A stretch of 8,530 nt of DNA from a bacterium (GTDB lineage Bacteria > Vulcanimicrobiota > Xenobia > Xenobiales > Xenobiaceae): positions 1 through 8,530 of the forward strand of contig JAFSXH010000245.1 in the NCBI GenBank assembly GCA_017444165.1, given 5' to 3'. This document shows positions 1 through 6,012 of this stretch, one piece after another (positions within the stretch are counted from its first letter, which is position 1; each line of letters starts with the position of its first letter). The notes beneath the pieces are model-generated. The model made no database searches and was not told where the DNA came from. It worked only from the letters and a program-made list of their open reading frames with translations. The translations under genes were made by a program, and so were the position numbers.

Positions 1-114
1 GAGAGCCACATTGTAGAGATTGTTGCTATACTGGCACATCTCCCTCAACATGGAATATTCTTCTTTAGAAAGACCTCTGATGACGTTTGATTGCGTTAGA
101 TACGTCTTGCTCAC
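1..114 (-). CDS. tnpB: TnpB-family RNA-guided nuclease / IS605 OrfB, N-terminal part only
   Basis: Reading the minus strand from GTG at 114 gives 38 codons with no stop before the window edge. The product begins VSKTYLTQSNVIRGLSKEEY and continues with LREMCQYSNNLYNVAL. This pattern of a short basic start, an LSKEEY-type helix and a C..S.NLYN(V/E)AL segment is the hallmark of the TnpB/OrfB N-terminus in IS1341-like elements. Known TnpB proteins are RNA-guided DNA nucleases that help the element persist at its donor site. The RuvC-like catalytic part is not visible here. The GTG was chosen because no other start lies upstream in frame. The AAGGGG before it is abnormally close (no spacing), so initiation may be weak or the true start different. 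Intact or decayed status cannot be judged. Confidence 0.82.
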   Translation of the reverse strand, partial: MSKTYLTQSNVIRGLSKEEYSMLREMCQYSNNLYNVAL

Positions 115-138
115 CCCCTTTCTTGTTATATCTTGGCT

Positions 139-147
139 ATTATAGCA
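139..147 (-). promoter_or_regulatory. extended -10 promoter for tnpB
   Basis: The minus strand reads TGCTATAAT, a perfect extended -10 (TGnTATAAT), 24 bases before the GTG of tnpB. No good -35 hexamer is seen 16-18 bases upstream (TTTTGC/TTTGCT at best), which is usual for extended -10 promoters. Transcription would start near base 132, giving a short leader of about 18 bases. Confidence 0.5.
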
Positions 148-183
148 AAATTATCTCGTTAGCAAAACTATCTACTAAGGATT

Positions 184-218
184 GTGGTCTAAGTGGGCAT
201 CGAACCCACTTAGACCAC
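184..218 (-). repeat. perfect 14-bp stem-loop, probable subterminal hairpin of the element's left end
   Basis: The arms at 184-197 (GTGGTCTAAGTGGG) and 205-218 (CCCACTTAGACCAC) are exact reverse complements around a 7-base loop. There is no T-run on either side, so this is not an intrinsic terminator. It sits between the broken end of hsdM and tnpB, where an IS200/IS605 element should carry the foldback bound by the Y1 transposase TnpA. On the minus strand the loop is TTCGATG, closed by GTGGG/CCCAC, which resembles a tRNA T-arm. With the next seven pairs it has the geometry of an acceptor/T-arm minihelix. Confidence 0.7.
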
Positions 219-224
219 CGCCAT

Positions 225-812
225 TCATATCCCACCTAAGAGGAAGGAGTCTTCTGGCGGATTGAGATAAAACTCACCGCCTTTACTTCCCTCAAAAGCG
301 GCAGCAAATTGAGCGATACAATACTCATAAGTGCGACCGAGCAGATCTCTGTCTTTTTCCGTATCAGCCATATCTACACTATTTGTAAAGAGATCAACTA
401 CCTCTCCAAGAACGCGCTTATCAAGATCTTGACTGGCGTAATTTTTGGGCAGAACATTTTTTAAAGTGTCGTTCTCATCCTCAATAGCCCTCATAGCCTC
501 ATCAATAACTAAACCTATCTCAGGTTTGTGCGCGGCAGAGGCAACCACCGACCAGCGAGCTTTCTCAGGAACGAAGAAGATATTCTTTTCAGCGTAAGCG
601 TCACGCTCATCTTCAAAACCATCACCTTCATCTACAAGCTCTTTGTAACGCTTCTCAAATGCGCTCGATATGTAACGCAAAAAGATCAGTCCCACCACAA
701 CTTTTCTGTAATCAGTAGCAGAAATATGGCTTCTCAACTTATCAGCGGCATTCCAAATTTGCTTTTCAAAACCGAGATTAGCATTATTGACGTTCTTCTT
801 CCTTTTGGCCAT
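225..812 (-). pseudogene. hsdM: type I restriction-modification methyltransferase (HsdM), N-terminal fragment
   Basis: HsdM is the adenine-N6 methyltransferase subunit of type I restriction-modification complexes; two HsdM and one HsdS form the methylase. Residues 13-150 match the helical HsdM N-terminal domain (NLGFEKQIWNAADKLRSHI, RKVVVGLIFLRYIS). Residues 155-182 match the start of the N6-methyltransferase domain (RDLLGRTYEYCIAQFA, GGEFY). Intact proteins run to about 500 residues or more and continue GGEFYTP with the SAM-binding and NPPY motifs. Here the family match ends at Y182, 13 unrelated residues follow and the frame stops at TGA, so catalysis is impossible. ATG at 812 is preceded by AGGTG, eight bases away. 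The following TnpB element is the likely cause. No hsdS or hsdR is in the window. Confidence 0.85.
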
Positions 813-1014
813 AACATTTACACCTATCAGATATCTACCTTGCGCAGTGTAATTCTTCGCGCAGATGTATAGATCTTTTCAAACCGGTAAAGACATTTTT
901 ATTTTGCCAATCGCACCTGCAAAACTTCGTCTGCAAGTGTACCTTGCAAAGGGGAAAACTCAAAAGTGCGGAAAACACGGGGCGCATTTTATTTCTCAGA
1001 TGGAGATCTGTTTT

Positions 1015-2133
1015 ATGAATTACGATGATGATTTTGAAGAAAATATACCGCAAACGGCAACTAGCGACAATACGGATAAAAAGTGTCCCTCTTGTGGTGG
1101 ATCTCTATCTTATTCGCCAGGTGATAAAAAGTTAGTTTGTGAGTATTGTGGACACGAAGAAGACGTAGGAGAAGTTCAATCTTCACGTCAAGTTGTCATG
1201 GAGATTCCCATCGAAAAAGCTGACGAAATGGCCAGTAAGATAACTTGGGGTGATGAGAAAAAGAGTGTCAAGTGCAAATCTTGCGGAGCCTCGGCTATTT
1301 ATGACTCTAGCAAAATTTCTGATAATTGTCCTTATTGTGATGCTCCTCTGGTTACTGATCAAAATCAGGAAAAAGGCATGGCTCCCCAAGGTATATGTCC
1401 TTTCACAGTGGATAAGATTCAAGCTCAAAAGAAGTTTAAAGAGTGGCTCAATGATCTGTGGTTCGCCCCTAACGATGTAGTAAAAAAAGCCATAGGAGGA
1501 GACATAAACGGTATTTATGCTCCCTATTGGTCTTTTGACAGCCAAGTCAGTGCCAAATACAATGGTGAGTACGGTAAGGACAGAACTGTCACAGACTCTA
1601 AGGGTAACAGGAGAAAGAAGACAGATTGGTATCCTTGTAGCGGCGTTATACACCACTTCTTCGATGATTATTTGATGCAGGCTTCAAAAAAAGATAATGC
1701 CGATCTCATTAAAGAGGTAGAACCTTTTGATACTGCTCACTGTGTGCCTTACAAGCCCGAATATGTAGCTAACTTTATTGCAGAACAGTACGCTATCGGC
1801 TTAAAAGATTCTTGGGAGCAGGCTCAAGAGAATATGCGCAAAGATGAAGTCCCCGAACTGGTGCGTAAGGATATTATTCAAAAGCATGGAGCCGATCACG
1901 CCAGAATTCGCGGTGAATTAGATATAAGATTTAAAGACAATAAGTTTAAGTATCTTCTCTTGCCCCTGTGGTTGTCTAGTTATAGATATGGAGGCAAAGT
2001 TTATCACTTCGTCGTCAACGGTCAAAGCGGAAAGATTTCGGGCGATAGACCGTACTCTGCGATCAAGATATTTTTTGCTATAGTTGCGGCTATTGCGTTT
2101 GTGGCCTTTGTAATGTACATCTTCAACGATTAG
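1015..2133 (+). CDS. TFIIB-type zinc-ribbon protein with C-terminal membrane anchor
   Basis: The 372-residue product carries two four-cysteine zinc ribbons, C24-x2-C27...C42-x2-C45 and C87-x2-C90...C105-x2-C108. A mixed, aromatic-rich middle (about 130-345; motifs WFAPNDV, YAPYWSFD, LPLWLSSYRYGGK, YHFVVNGQ) follows. One hydrophobic helix lies at about 349-368 and the protein ends four residues later. Bacterial proteins of this build are annotated only as zinc-ribbon proteins, sometimes wrongly as PriA-like helicases; no helicase motif is present. The topology suggests a tail-anchored protein with its ribbons in the cytoplasm; function unknown. ATG 1015 was preferred because TGGAG lies nine bases upstream; the frame stays open to 865 without a good site. 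The neighbour dusA begins 18 bases after the TAG, so they are probably cotranscribed. The 200-base gap to divergent hsdM shows no clear promoter. Confidence 0.85.
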   Translation: MNYDDDFEENIPQTATSDNTDKKCPSCGGSLSYSPGDKKLVCEYCGHEEDVGEVQSSRQVVMEIPIEKADEMASKITWGDEKKSVKCKSCGASAIYDSSKISDNCPYCDAPLVTDQNQEKGMAPQGICPFTVDKIQAQKKFKEWLNDLWFAPNDVVKKAIGGDINGIYAPYWSFDSQVSAKYNGEYGKDRTVTDSKGNRRKKTDWYPCSGVIHHFFDDYLMQASKKDNADLIKEVEPFDTAHCVPYKPEYVANFIAEQYAIGLKDSWEQAQENMRKDEVPELVRKDIIQKHGADHARIRGELDIRFKDNKFKYLLLPLWLSSYRYGGKVYHFVVNGQSGKISGDRPYSAIKIFFAIVAAIAFVAFVMYIFND

Positions 2134-2151
2134 TCTTTATTTTTTCAATTC

Positions 2152-3135
2152 ATGGCTGCTTTCTCTCTGCATCGATTCTGCACGGCCCCGATGTTGGGTT
2201 CTACGGATCGCCATTTCCGCAATTTTGTGCGTTTTTTAAGTGCGAAGACGTTCGTTTACAGCGAACTGGTCCACTGTCACGCCATAACTCGCGGAGATTA
2301 TCATTTAGAATTGCCAGAAAATGCCCAGGCTCATCCCGTAGCTCTGCAATTAGCGGGCTGTGAGCCTGAAGATTTGGCCCAGGCCACTTACAGTGCTTAT
2401 ATCAACGGCTTCGATGAAGTCAATATAAATGTGGGCTGTCCCAGTCCGAAGGGTGTTGATGGCAATTTTGGGCTATGTCTCATGGACGAACCTCATCTAG
2501 TGGCCGAATGTGTCAAGGCCTGTATCGAGTCTTCTCCCTTGCCCGTGACTGTGAAATGCCGCCTCGGTTCACGTCCCGATTATACACAGTCGGAGTTGCT
2601 CAACTTTCTAGAACTCAATATGGAAGCGGGCTGCAAGTGTTTTATCGTACACGCTCGCAAAGCAGATTTAGCTCTCTACAACACTCACCAAAATCGCACA
2701 CTCCCTCCGTTAGATTACGAAGCTGTCTATAATCTAAAAGAGAGATACTCCGATATTGAATGGATAATAAATGGCGATATTAAGAGTGTTGAGGAAGTGA
2801 AAGTACACCTTGAACACGTTGATGGTGTAATGATGGGACGCGGTCTCTATCACAACTTTTACTTGTTGGCTGAGATAAATAGACAAATTTTCGGAGAAGA
2901 ACTTCGCCCACTGACGCGCCGTCAACTTTTGGAAGAGAAGATCTTTCCTTACATTGCCGCTAGAATGGAGGAAGGCTTGCCTCTCTCCCACTTCGTGCGC
3001 CATATTTTGAGCCTTTACCAATTTCAACCCCGCGCCAACGCTTGGAGGCGTTTTTTAGCAGAGAGGGCATACAAACCAGAAGCAACTTTAGATGTTCTTT
3101 ATGAATCCTTGAAGATTGTAGAAAAAGAAGGTTAG
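2152..3135 (+). CDS. dusA: tRNA-dihydrouridine synthase, DusA type
   Basis: This FMN enzyme reduces uridines in the tRNA D-loop to dihydrouridine with NADPH; DusA of E. coli acts on U20/U20a. The 327 residues match the usual DusA length (about 330). The TIM barrel starts with APMLGSTDRHFR (residues 12-23). The catalytic cysteine is C96 in NVGCPS, followed by FGLCLM. FMN and substrate contacts expected in the family are seen as K135 in VKCRLG, H167 in VHARKA, the INGDI strand (about 206-210) and GVMMGR (225-230). The C-terminal helical domain ends in the DusA-like RRFLAERAYKPEA. No Shine-Dalgarno is visible before ATG 2152, where the leader is T-rich, so translation may depend on coupling to the zinc-ribbon gene 18 bases upstream. 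The linker after the catalytic motif (SPKGVDGN) differs from the usual SDRVQ form. Confidence 0.93.
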   Translation: MAAFSLHRFCTAPMLGSTDRHFRNFVRFLSAKTFVYSELVHCHAITRGDYHLELPENAQAHPVALQLAGCEPEDLAQATYSAYINGFDEVNINVGCPSPKGVDGNFGLCLMDEPHLVAECVKACIESSPLPVTVKCRLGSRPDYTQSELLNFLELNMEAGCKCFIVHARKADLALYNTHQNRTLPPLDYEAVYNLKERYSDIEWIINGDIKSVEEVKVHLEHVDGVMMGRGLYHNFYLLAEINRQIFGEELRPLTRRQLLEEKIFPYIAARMEEGLPLSHFVRHILSLYQFQPRANAWRRFLAERAYKPEATLDVLYESLKIVEKEG

Positions 3136-3139
3136 TTCT

Positions 3140-4297
3140 ATGAGAGTGGCTATCGATTGTCGTCCCTTACAAACACCTAGTCGAGTGAGAGGCATAGGGA
3201 CTTACATAAAAGAGTTACTTTTCGCCTTCGCTCAGATGGATAAAGATACAATCGATCCTCATTTTATCTTTTGGCCTGATACGGATGATCTTTTTTCAGA
3301 GATAGCAGAAGAGATCGGCCTTTCTAAAGATTATCCCCTGAAAGAGAAGATATTTTTTGTAAACAGACCTAGTATTGGCAAAATGCAGTGGATGAAGGAC
3401 GCTTATTCTTACGACTGTTGGGAGAATATTGCTCGCAAAGTCGATCTGCTCCACTTTACCAGTCCCTTTGAATTGGATTTTGGCTGGCCTAAGAGCAAAT
3501 TGTCTGCTCCTAAGATTGTCACTGTTCACGATCTGATGAGTATAACTCACGCTAATTTGTTATTACAGGGTAAACACAAACTTCTCAAGCCTGTTTACAA
3601 ATCGATGGCTAAACAATTGAGATTTGCTCAAGGTCTAATCTGTGTCTCTAACTACACTCTAGGTGAGGTGCAATATTTTCTGAAAGAGCAGACTCCACAA
3701 TCTCAAGCTGTATTACTGGGATGTAGCCAAAAATTCTCTCAGCCCTTCGTTAGCGAAATAGATCGAGTGCGCCAAAAGTACAAACTGCCCGAAGAGTATA
3801 TCTTATTTTTCGGCGGTCTCTCGGCTACCAAAAATTTGGAAACTCTGCTAGCTTCCTTAGATTACGCCGATCTTCCACCTTTAGTCGTTGCTGGAGCGGC
3901 TCAAAAATCTGTAGTAGACAAACTGAAAGAGTCTTTCCCTGGCGTAATTTGGCTGGGATCTATCCCTCAAGAGGATCTGCCCGCTCTATACGGTGCGGCT
4001 ACAGTCTACGTTATGCCTTCCCTAGCAGAGGGTTTTGGTCTGCCCCTTTTAGAAGCTATGGCTTGTGGTACTCCTGTAGCTTGCTCTAATCGTCCCGCTT
4101 TAAATGAAGTGACCGCTGATGCCGCCGCCAAGTTTGAGCCAAATGATCCTCGCCATATTGCTCAAGTGATCTGCGAATTAATCTGCGATCCACAACGCAT
4201 GGAAGTATTGAGAGAGCGAGGTTTTAAGCGAACTAAAGAACTTACTTTTACACAAACAGCGCGAAAAACTATAGGATTTTACAAGAAAATGCTCTAA
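3140..4297 (+). CDS. GT4-family (group 1) glycosyltransferase
   Basis: The product, 385 residues, is a GT-B fold retaining glycosyltransferase that moves a sugar from a nucleotide donor to a glycan or lipid acceptor in the cytoplasm. The N-terminal Rossmann start reads MRVAIDCRPL and is followed by RGIGTYIKEL, the glycine loop typical of the family. The second domain begins about residue 215 (YILFFGGLSATKN) and contains the EGFGLPLLE segment, the E-x7-E donor-binding motif (E297 and E305), followed by EAMACGTPVACSNRPALNEV. Length and architecture are those of mannosyl- or glucosyltransferases of cell-surface glycan pathways, but the sugar and acceptor cannot be read from sequence. There is no signal peptide or membrane segment. 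AGAAGG lies eight bases before ATG 3140, inside the end of dusA (stop four bases upstream). No other glycan gene is nearby, so the pathway is unknown. Confidence 0.92.
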   Translation: MRVAIDCRPLQTPSRVRGIGTYIKELLFAFAQMDKDTIDPHFIFWPDTDDLFSEIAEEIGLSKDYPLKEKIFFVNRPSIGKMQWMKDAYSYDCWENIARKVDLLHFTSPFELDFGWPKSKLSAPKIVTVHDLMSITHANLLLQGKHKLLKPVYKSMAKQLRFAQGLICVSNYTLGEVQYFLKEQTPQSQAVLLGCSQKFSQPFVSEIDRVRQKYKLPEEYILFFGGLSATKNLETLLASLDYADLPPLVVAGAAQKSVVDKLKESFPGVIWLGSIPQEDLPALYGAATVYVMPSLAEGFGLPLLEAMACGTPVACSNRPALNEVTADAAAKFEPNDPRHIAQVICELICDPQRMEVLRERGFKRTKELTFTQTARKTIGFYKKML

Positions 4298-4301
4298 AGA
4301 T

Positions 4302-4685
4302 TTATTCTACTTCCAAACGGATCTTCAAGGCATTTATGCGCTTGTGGTTGCTAGCTTGAACGAAATGTAAATCACCTGAACCTCTGGCTAAAGAGTTAGA
4401 AGTATCGAAGTAAAATACTTTACAACCAGTCTCTTCGCTGTTCTCTGAAGGTTGCTGAAATTTTTCTACGCCAGCTAAAGGGAAGTGCCTATTCGTCTTA
4501 GTGAGTTCTGTATCTATGGAACTGTCCACACCTGTAGAGAATTCTATACCGAAAAAACCAGAGTTGTAATCTATTTCTAATATACCTGGTTTAGCGGGAA
4601 ATATACGCCCCTTGCGTTTTAGCTCCTTATACAAAGGTGAAGGGGGACGATGTAAAGTTGGTGAGGAATTGGACTGAACCGACAA
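4302..4685 (-). CDS. hypothetical protein, 127 residues, no recognised family
   Basis: I do not recognise this gene. The TTG start at 4685 has GGAGG six bases upstream, but that GGAGG is also the loop and right arm of a small hairpin. The N-terminus is polar and rich in serine and proline (about 1-20), followed by a basic stretch (KELKRKGR). The rest alternates short hydrophobic strands and charged turns (GILEIDYNSGFFGIEF, CKVFYFDTS, INALKIRLEVE), suggesting a small soluble beta-rich protein. There is no signal peptide, membrane segment or paired cysteine motif. It converges on the glycosyltransferase gene, with only four bases between the two stops. A possible promoter lies at 4764-4791. The open frame over 380 bases, the ribosome site and the snug fit between neighbours favour a real gene; the absence of a family and a rare start count against it. 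Confidence 0.5.
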   Translation of the reverse strand: MSVQSNSSPTLHRPPSPLYKELKRKGRIFPAKPGILEIDYNSGFFGIEFSTGVDSSIDTELTKTNRHFPLAGVEKFQQPSENSEETGCKVFYFDTSNSLARGSGDLHFVQASNHKRINALKIRLEVE

Positions 4686-4688
4686 AGT

Positions 4689-4701
4689 ATGCCTCCGGCA
4701 T
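4689..4701 (-). promoter_or_regulatory. small hairpin covering the ribosome binding site of the hypothetical gene
   Basis: The minus strand reads ATGCC-GGA-GGCAT, a five-pair stem with a three-base loop. The GGAGG that would serve TTG 4685 lies in the loop and right arm, so pairing would hide it. This may be a translational control element or simply chance. Confidence 0.3.
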
Positions 4702-4763
4702 TTTTATTAACTTTAGTTCTTTTTTACCTCCTTTTAATCAACTATCAATATTCCTTCAATTGT

Positions 4764-4791
4764 TCTATAAATTTACTAACAATGCTCACAA
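4764..4791 (-). promoter_or_regulatory. possible promoter for the 127-residue hypothetical gene
   Basis: The minus strand reads TTGTGA (4791-4786), 16 bases, then TATAGA (4769-4764). Transcription would start near 4757, leaving a leader of about 70 bases. That leader contains an AAAGGAGGT (around 4727-4736) not followed by a start codon at normal distance, and the small hairpin at the actual start. Both boxes deviate from consensus, so this is tentative. Confidence 0.33.
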
Positions 4792-4812
4792 CTTGCAAGT
4801 CGAAGTCAGATC

Positions 4813-4841
4813 TTGACAATGCAAAGCAAGTGTAGCATAAT
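4813..4841 (+). promoter_or_regulatory. sigma70-type promoter of tRNA-Leu
   Basis: A perfect -35 TTGACA (4813-4818) is followed after 17 bases by CATAAT (4836-4841), one base from consensus. The start would lie near 4848, about 26 bases before the mature tRNA. An exact 10-base palindrome, ACTTGCAAGT (4791-4800), lies 12 bases upstream of the -35 box and could be a binding site. Confidence 0.75.
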
Positions 4842-4873
4842 AGGCCTCGCAAGTTGATTTGATTTATCGACTA

Positions 4874-4959
4874 GCGGGAGTGGCGGAACGGTAGACGCAC
4901 GGGACTTAAAATCCCGAGTCCGCAAGGGCGTGAGGGTTCAAATCCCTCCTCCCGTACCA
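4874..4959 (+). tRNA. tRNA-Leu, anticodon TAA
   Basis: The 86-base sequence folds as a class II tRNA. The acceptor is GCGGGAG/CTCCCGT (first pair G-U) and the anticodon stem is CGGGA/TCCCG with loop CTTAAAA. A long variable arm follows, as expected for leucine, then a T-arm GAGGG-TTCAAAT-CCCTC. Discriminator A and an encoded CCA (4957-4959) close it. It reads UUA codons. It stands alone, with its own promoter upstream and a terminator immediately downstream. Confidence 0.97.
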
Positions 4960-4989
4960 AAGAGCAGTTTTTAACTGCTCTTTTTTTTT
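4960..4989 (+). terminator. rho-independent terminator of tRNA-Leu
   Basis: The arms AAGAGCAGTT (4960-4969) and AACTGCTCTT (4973-4982) pair perfectly around TTT and run into an unbroken T-tract to 4989. It begins one base after the CCA end and separates the tRNA from era. Confidence 0.93.
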
Positions 4990-5002
4990 GTGCGAATAAG
5001 GT

Positions 5003-5008
5003 TATAAT
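5003..5008 (+). promoter_or_regulatory. probable -10 box for era
   Basis: A perfect TATAAT lies 26 bases before the era start codon, just after the tRNA-Leu terminator. The expected -35 position falls in the terminator's T-tract (TTTTTT-like), so the -35 is poor. Transcription would start near 5015, giving a leader of about 20 bases holding the GGAG site at 5025-5028. Confidence 0.45.
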
Positions 5009-5034
5009 AAGCCAATCGAAATATGGAGAGACCA

Positions 5035-5946
5035 ATGAGCAAGAAAGAAGAGTTTCACAGCGGTTTTGTGGCGTTGATCGGTAAACCAAATGTAGGCAAG
5101 TCTACCATTTTAAATTACATTGTCGGTAAGAAAGTGGCTATCACTTCGGATATGCCTCAGACTACCCGTCACAGAGTTTTAGGGGTGTGGAACAGTGATA
5201 ATTGTCAGATCGTCTTTGTCGATACACCTGGATTCCACGTAGCTGAAAATCGTCTCGGTGAATGGATGCTCGATTCAGCTAAGACTGAGGGAGCTGAAGC
5301 AGATATTGCCGTCATGGTGGTAGATGGATCGCAAAAACCAGATGGAGAGGACAAAATGGTAGCCGACTTCTTGAATCAGAGCGTGGCTAATCAAAAGATC
5401 CTACTCGTCAATAAAGTTGATAAGGTAGATCGCAAAGAGGAATTATTGCCGCGCATAGCCGCTTACAATAAGATGGCTGAATTCAGCGAAGTTTATCCCA
5501 CTTCAGCTATAGATGGAGATAATATTGAAAAATTTTTAAGTCGGTTGAGCGAACTTTTACCAATTGGTGATCCTTATTTTCCCAAAGATCAGCTCTCCGA
5601 TCAAAACGATGAGAAGATGGCTGAAGAGATCATTCGTGAAAAAGTTCTGTTAAATACCTACCGTGAAGTACCCCACGCTGTAGCCGTAAAAATAGAAGAG
5701 TGTCGTCCCGCTCTCAATAAAAATATGCAGTACATTAGGGCAACTATCTATGTAGAGAGAGAAGGACAAAAGACAATAGTCCTGGGACGCAAAGGCGAAA
5801 GATTGCGCGAAATAGGCTCTAGTGCTCGAGTAGAGTTGGAGCAGATCTTCAACAGCAAAGTTTATTTAGATCTCTGGGTCAAAGTCAAAGAAGATTGGCG
5901 CGACCGTCCCGATTGGCTGCGAGTCTTCGGCTATGAGTACGAATAA
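5035..5946 (+). CDS. era: GTPase Era (30S ribosome assembly)
   Basis: Era is an essential GTPase that binds the 3' end of 16S rRNA and helps the 30S subunit mature. All expected motifs are present. The G domain has G1 GKPNVGKST (16-24), G2 threonines in PQTTRH (41-46), G3 DTPG (63-66), G4 NKVD (126-129) and G5 SAI (157-159). The KH RNA-binding domain follows, with the GxxG loop GRKG (251-254) and a typical aromatic C-terminus (WLRVFGYEYE). The 303 residues are the normal length. ATG 5035 was chosen over ATG 5023 because GGAG lies at 5025-5028, six bases before 5035, and Era proteins usually begin close to such an SGFVALIGKPN stretch. The gene follows the tRNA-Leu terminator and precedes the broken deoC by 66 bases. 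Confidence 0.98.
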   Translation: MSKKEEFHSGFVALIGKPNVGKSTILNYIVGKKVAITSDMPQTTRHRVLGVWNSDNCQIVFVDTPGFHVAENRLGEWMLDSAKTEGAEADIAVMVVDGSQKPDGEDKMVADFLNQSVANQKILLVNKVDKVDRKEELLPRIAAYNKMAEFSEVYPTSAIDGDNIEKFLSRLSELLPIGDPYFPKDQLSDQNDEKMAEEIIREKVLLNTYREVPHAVAVKIEECRPALNKNMQYIRATIYVEREGQKTIVLGRKGERLREIGSSARVELEQIFNSKVYLDLWVKVKEDWRDRPDWLRVFGYEYE

Positions 5947-6012
5947 GGGAAGGATGGGGTTTTAGCAAAGCGAACGCCTCAGTAGCAAAACAATATTGCG
6001 GAGGTAAATAAC

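Larger units (their letters stand above)
1..266 (-). mobile_element. left end of an IS200/IS605-type (tnpB) element inserted in hsdM, running out of the window
   Basis: On the minus strand the hsdM reading frame stops matching its family directly after GGEFY, at base 267. What follows is an unexplained stretch, a perfect 14-bp stem-loop (184-218), an extended -10 promoter and the first 38 codons of a TnpB protein. IS200/IS605 elements carry subterminal hairpins at their ends, have no terminal inverted repeats and make no target duplication, and they insert 3' of a short AT-rich target. The last hsdM-like bases read TTTAT on the minus strand, which fits such a target. The exact left boundary is inferred: it could be at 266 or nearer the hairpin. 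The right end and any tnpA lie outside the window. Confidence 0.72.

Noticed and set aside
184..218. hairpin taken as a tRNA gene, an integron attC site or a terminator
   Set aside because: There is no D-arm or anticodon arm, no RYYYAAC core site and no T-run; position at the end of a tnpB element explains it better.
865..1014. longer N-terminus (50 residues) for the zinc-ribbon protein
   Set aside because: The added residues look random and basic, with no ribosome site before 865, whereas TGGAG precedes ATG 1015 at normal distance.
1183..1656. minus-strand ORF of 157 codons inside the zinc-ribbon gene, and other internal ORFs (for example at 528, 835, 2475, 2734, 3296 and 7530)
   Set aside because: They lie on the other strand or in other frames of well-supported genes and show no ribosome site or family motif.
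5023..5034. upstream ATG of era adding MERP
   Set aside because: The GGAG at 5025-5028 lies within those codons and fits ATG 5035; nothing suitable precedes 5023.
4871..5089. minus-strand ORF of 72 codons with EEGFEPSRPCGLGILSPVRLPFRHSR
   Set aside because: It is the complement of tRNA-Leu plus the start of era, again a typical spurious tRNA-antisense ORF.
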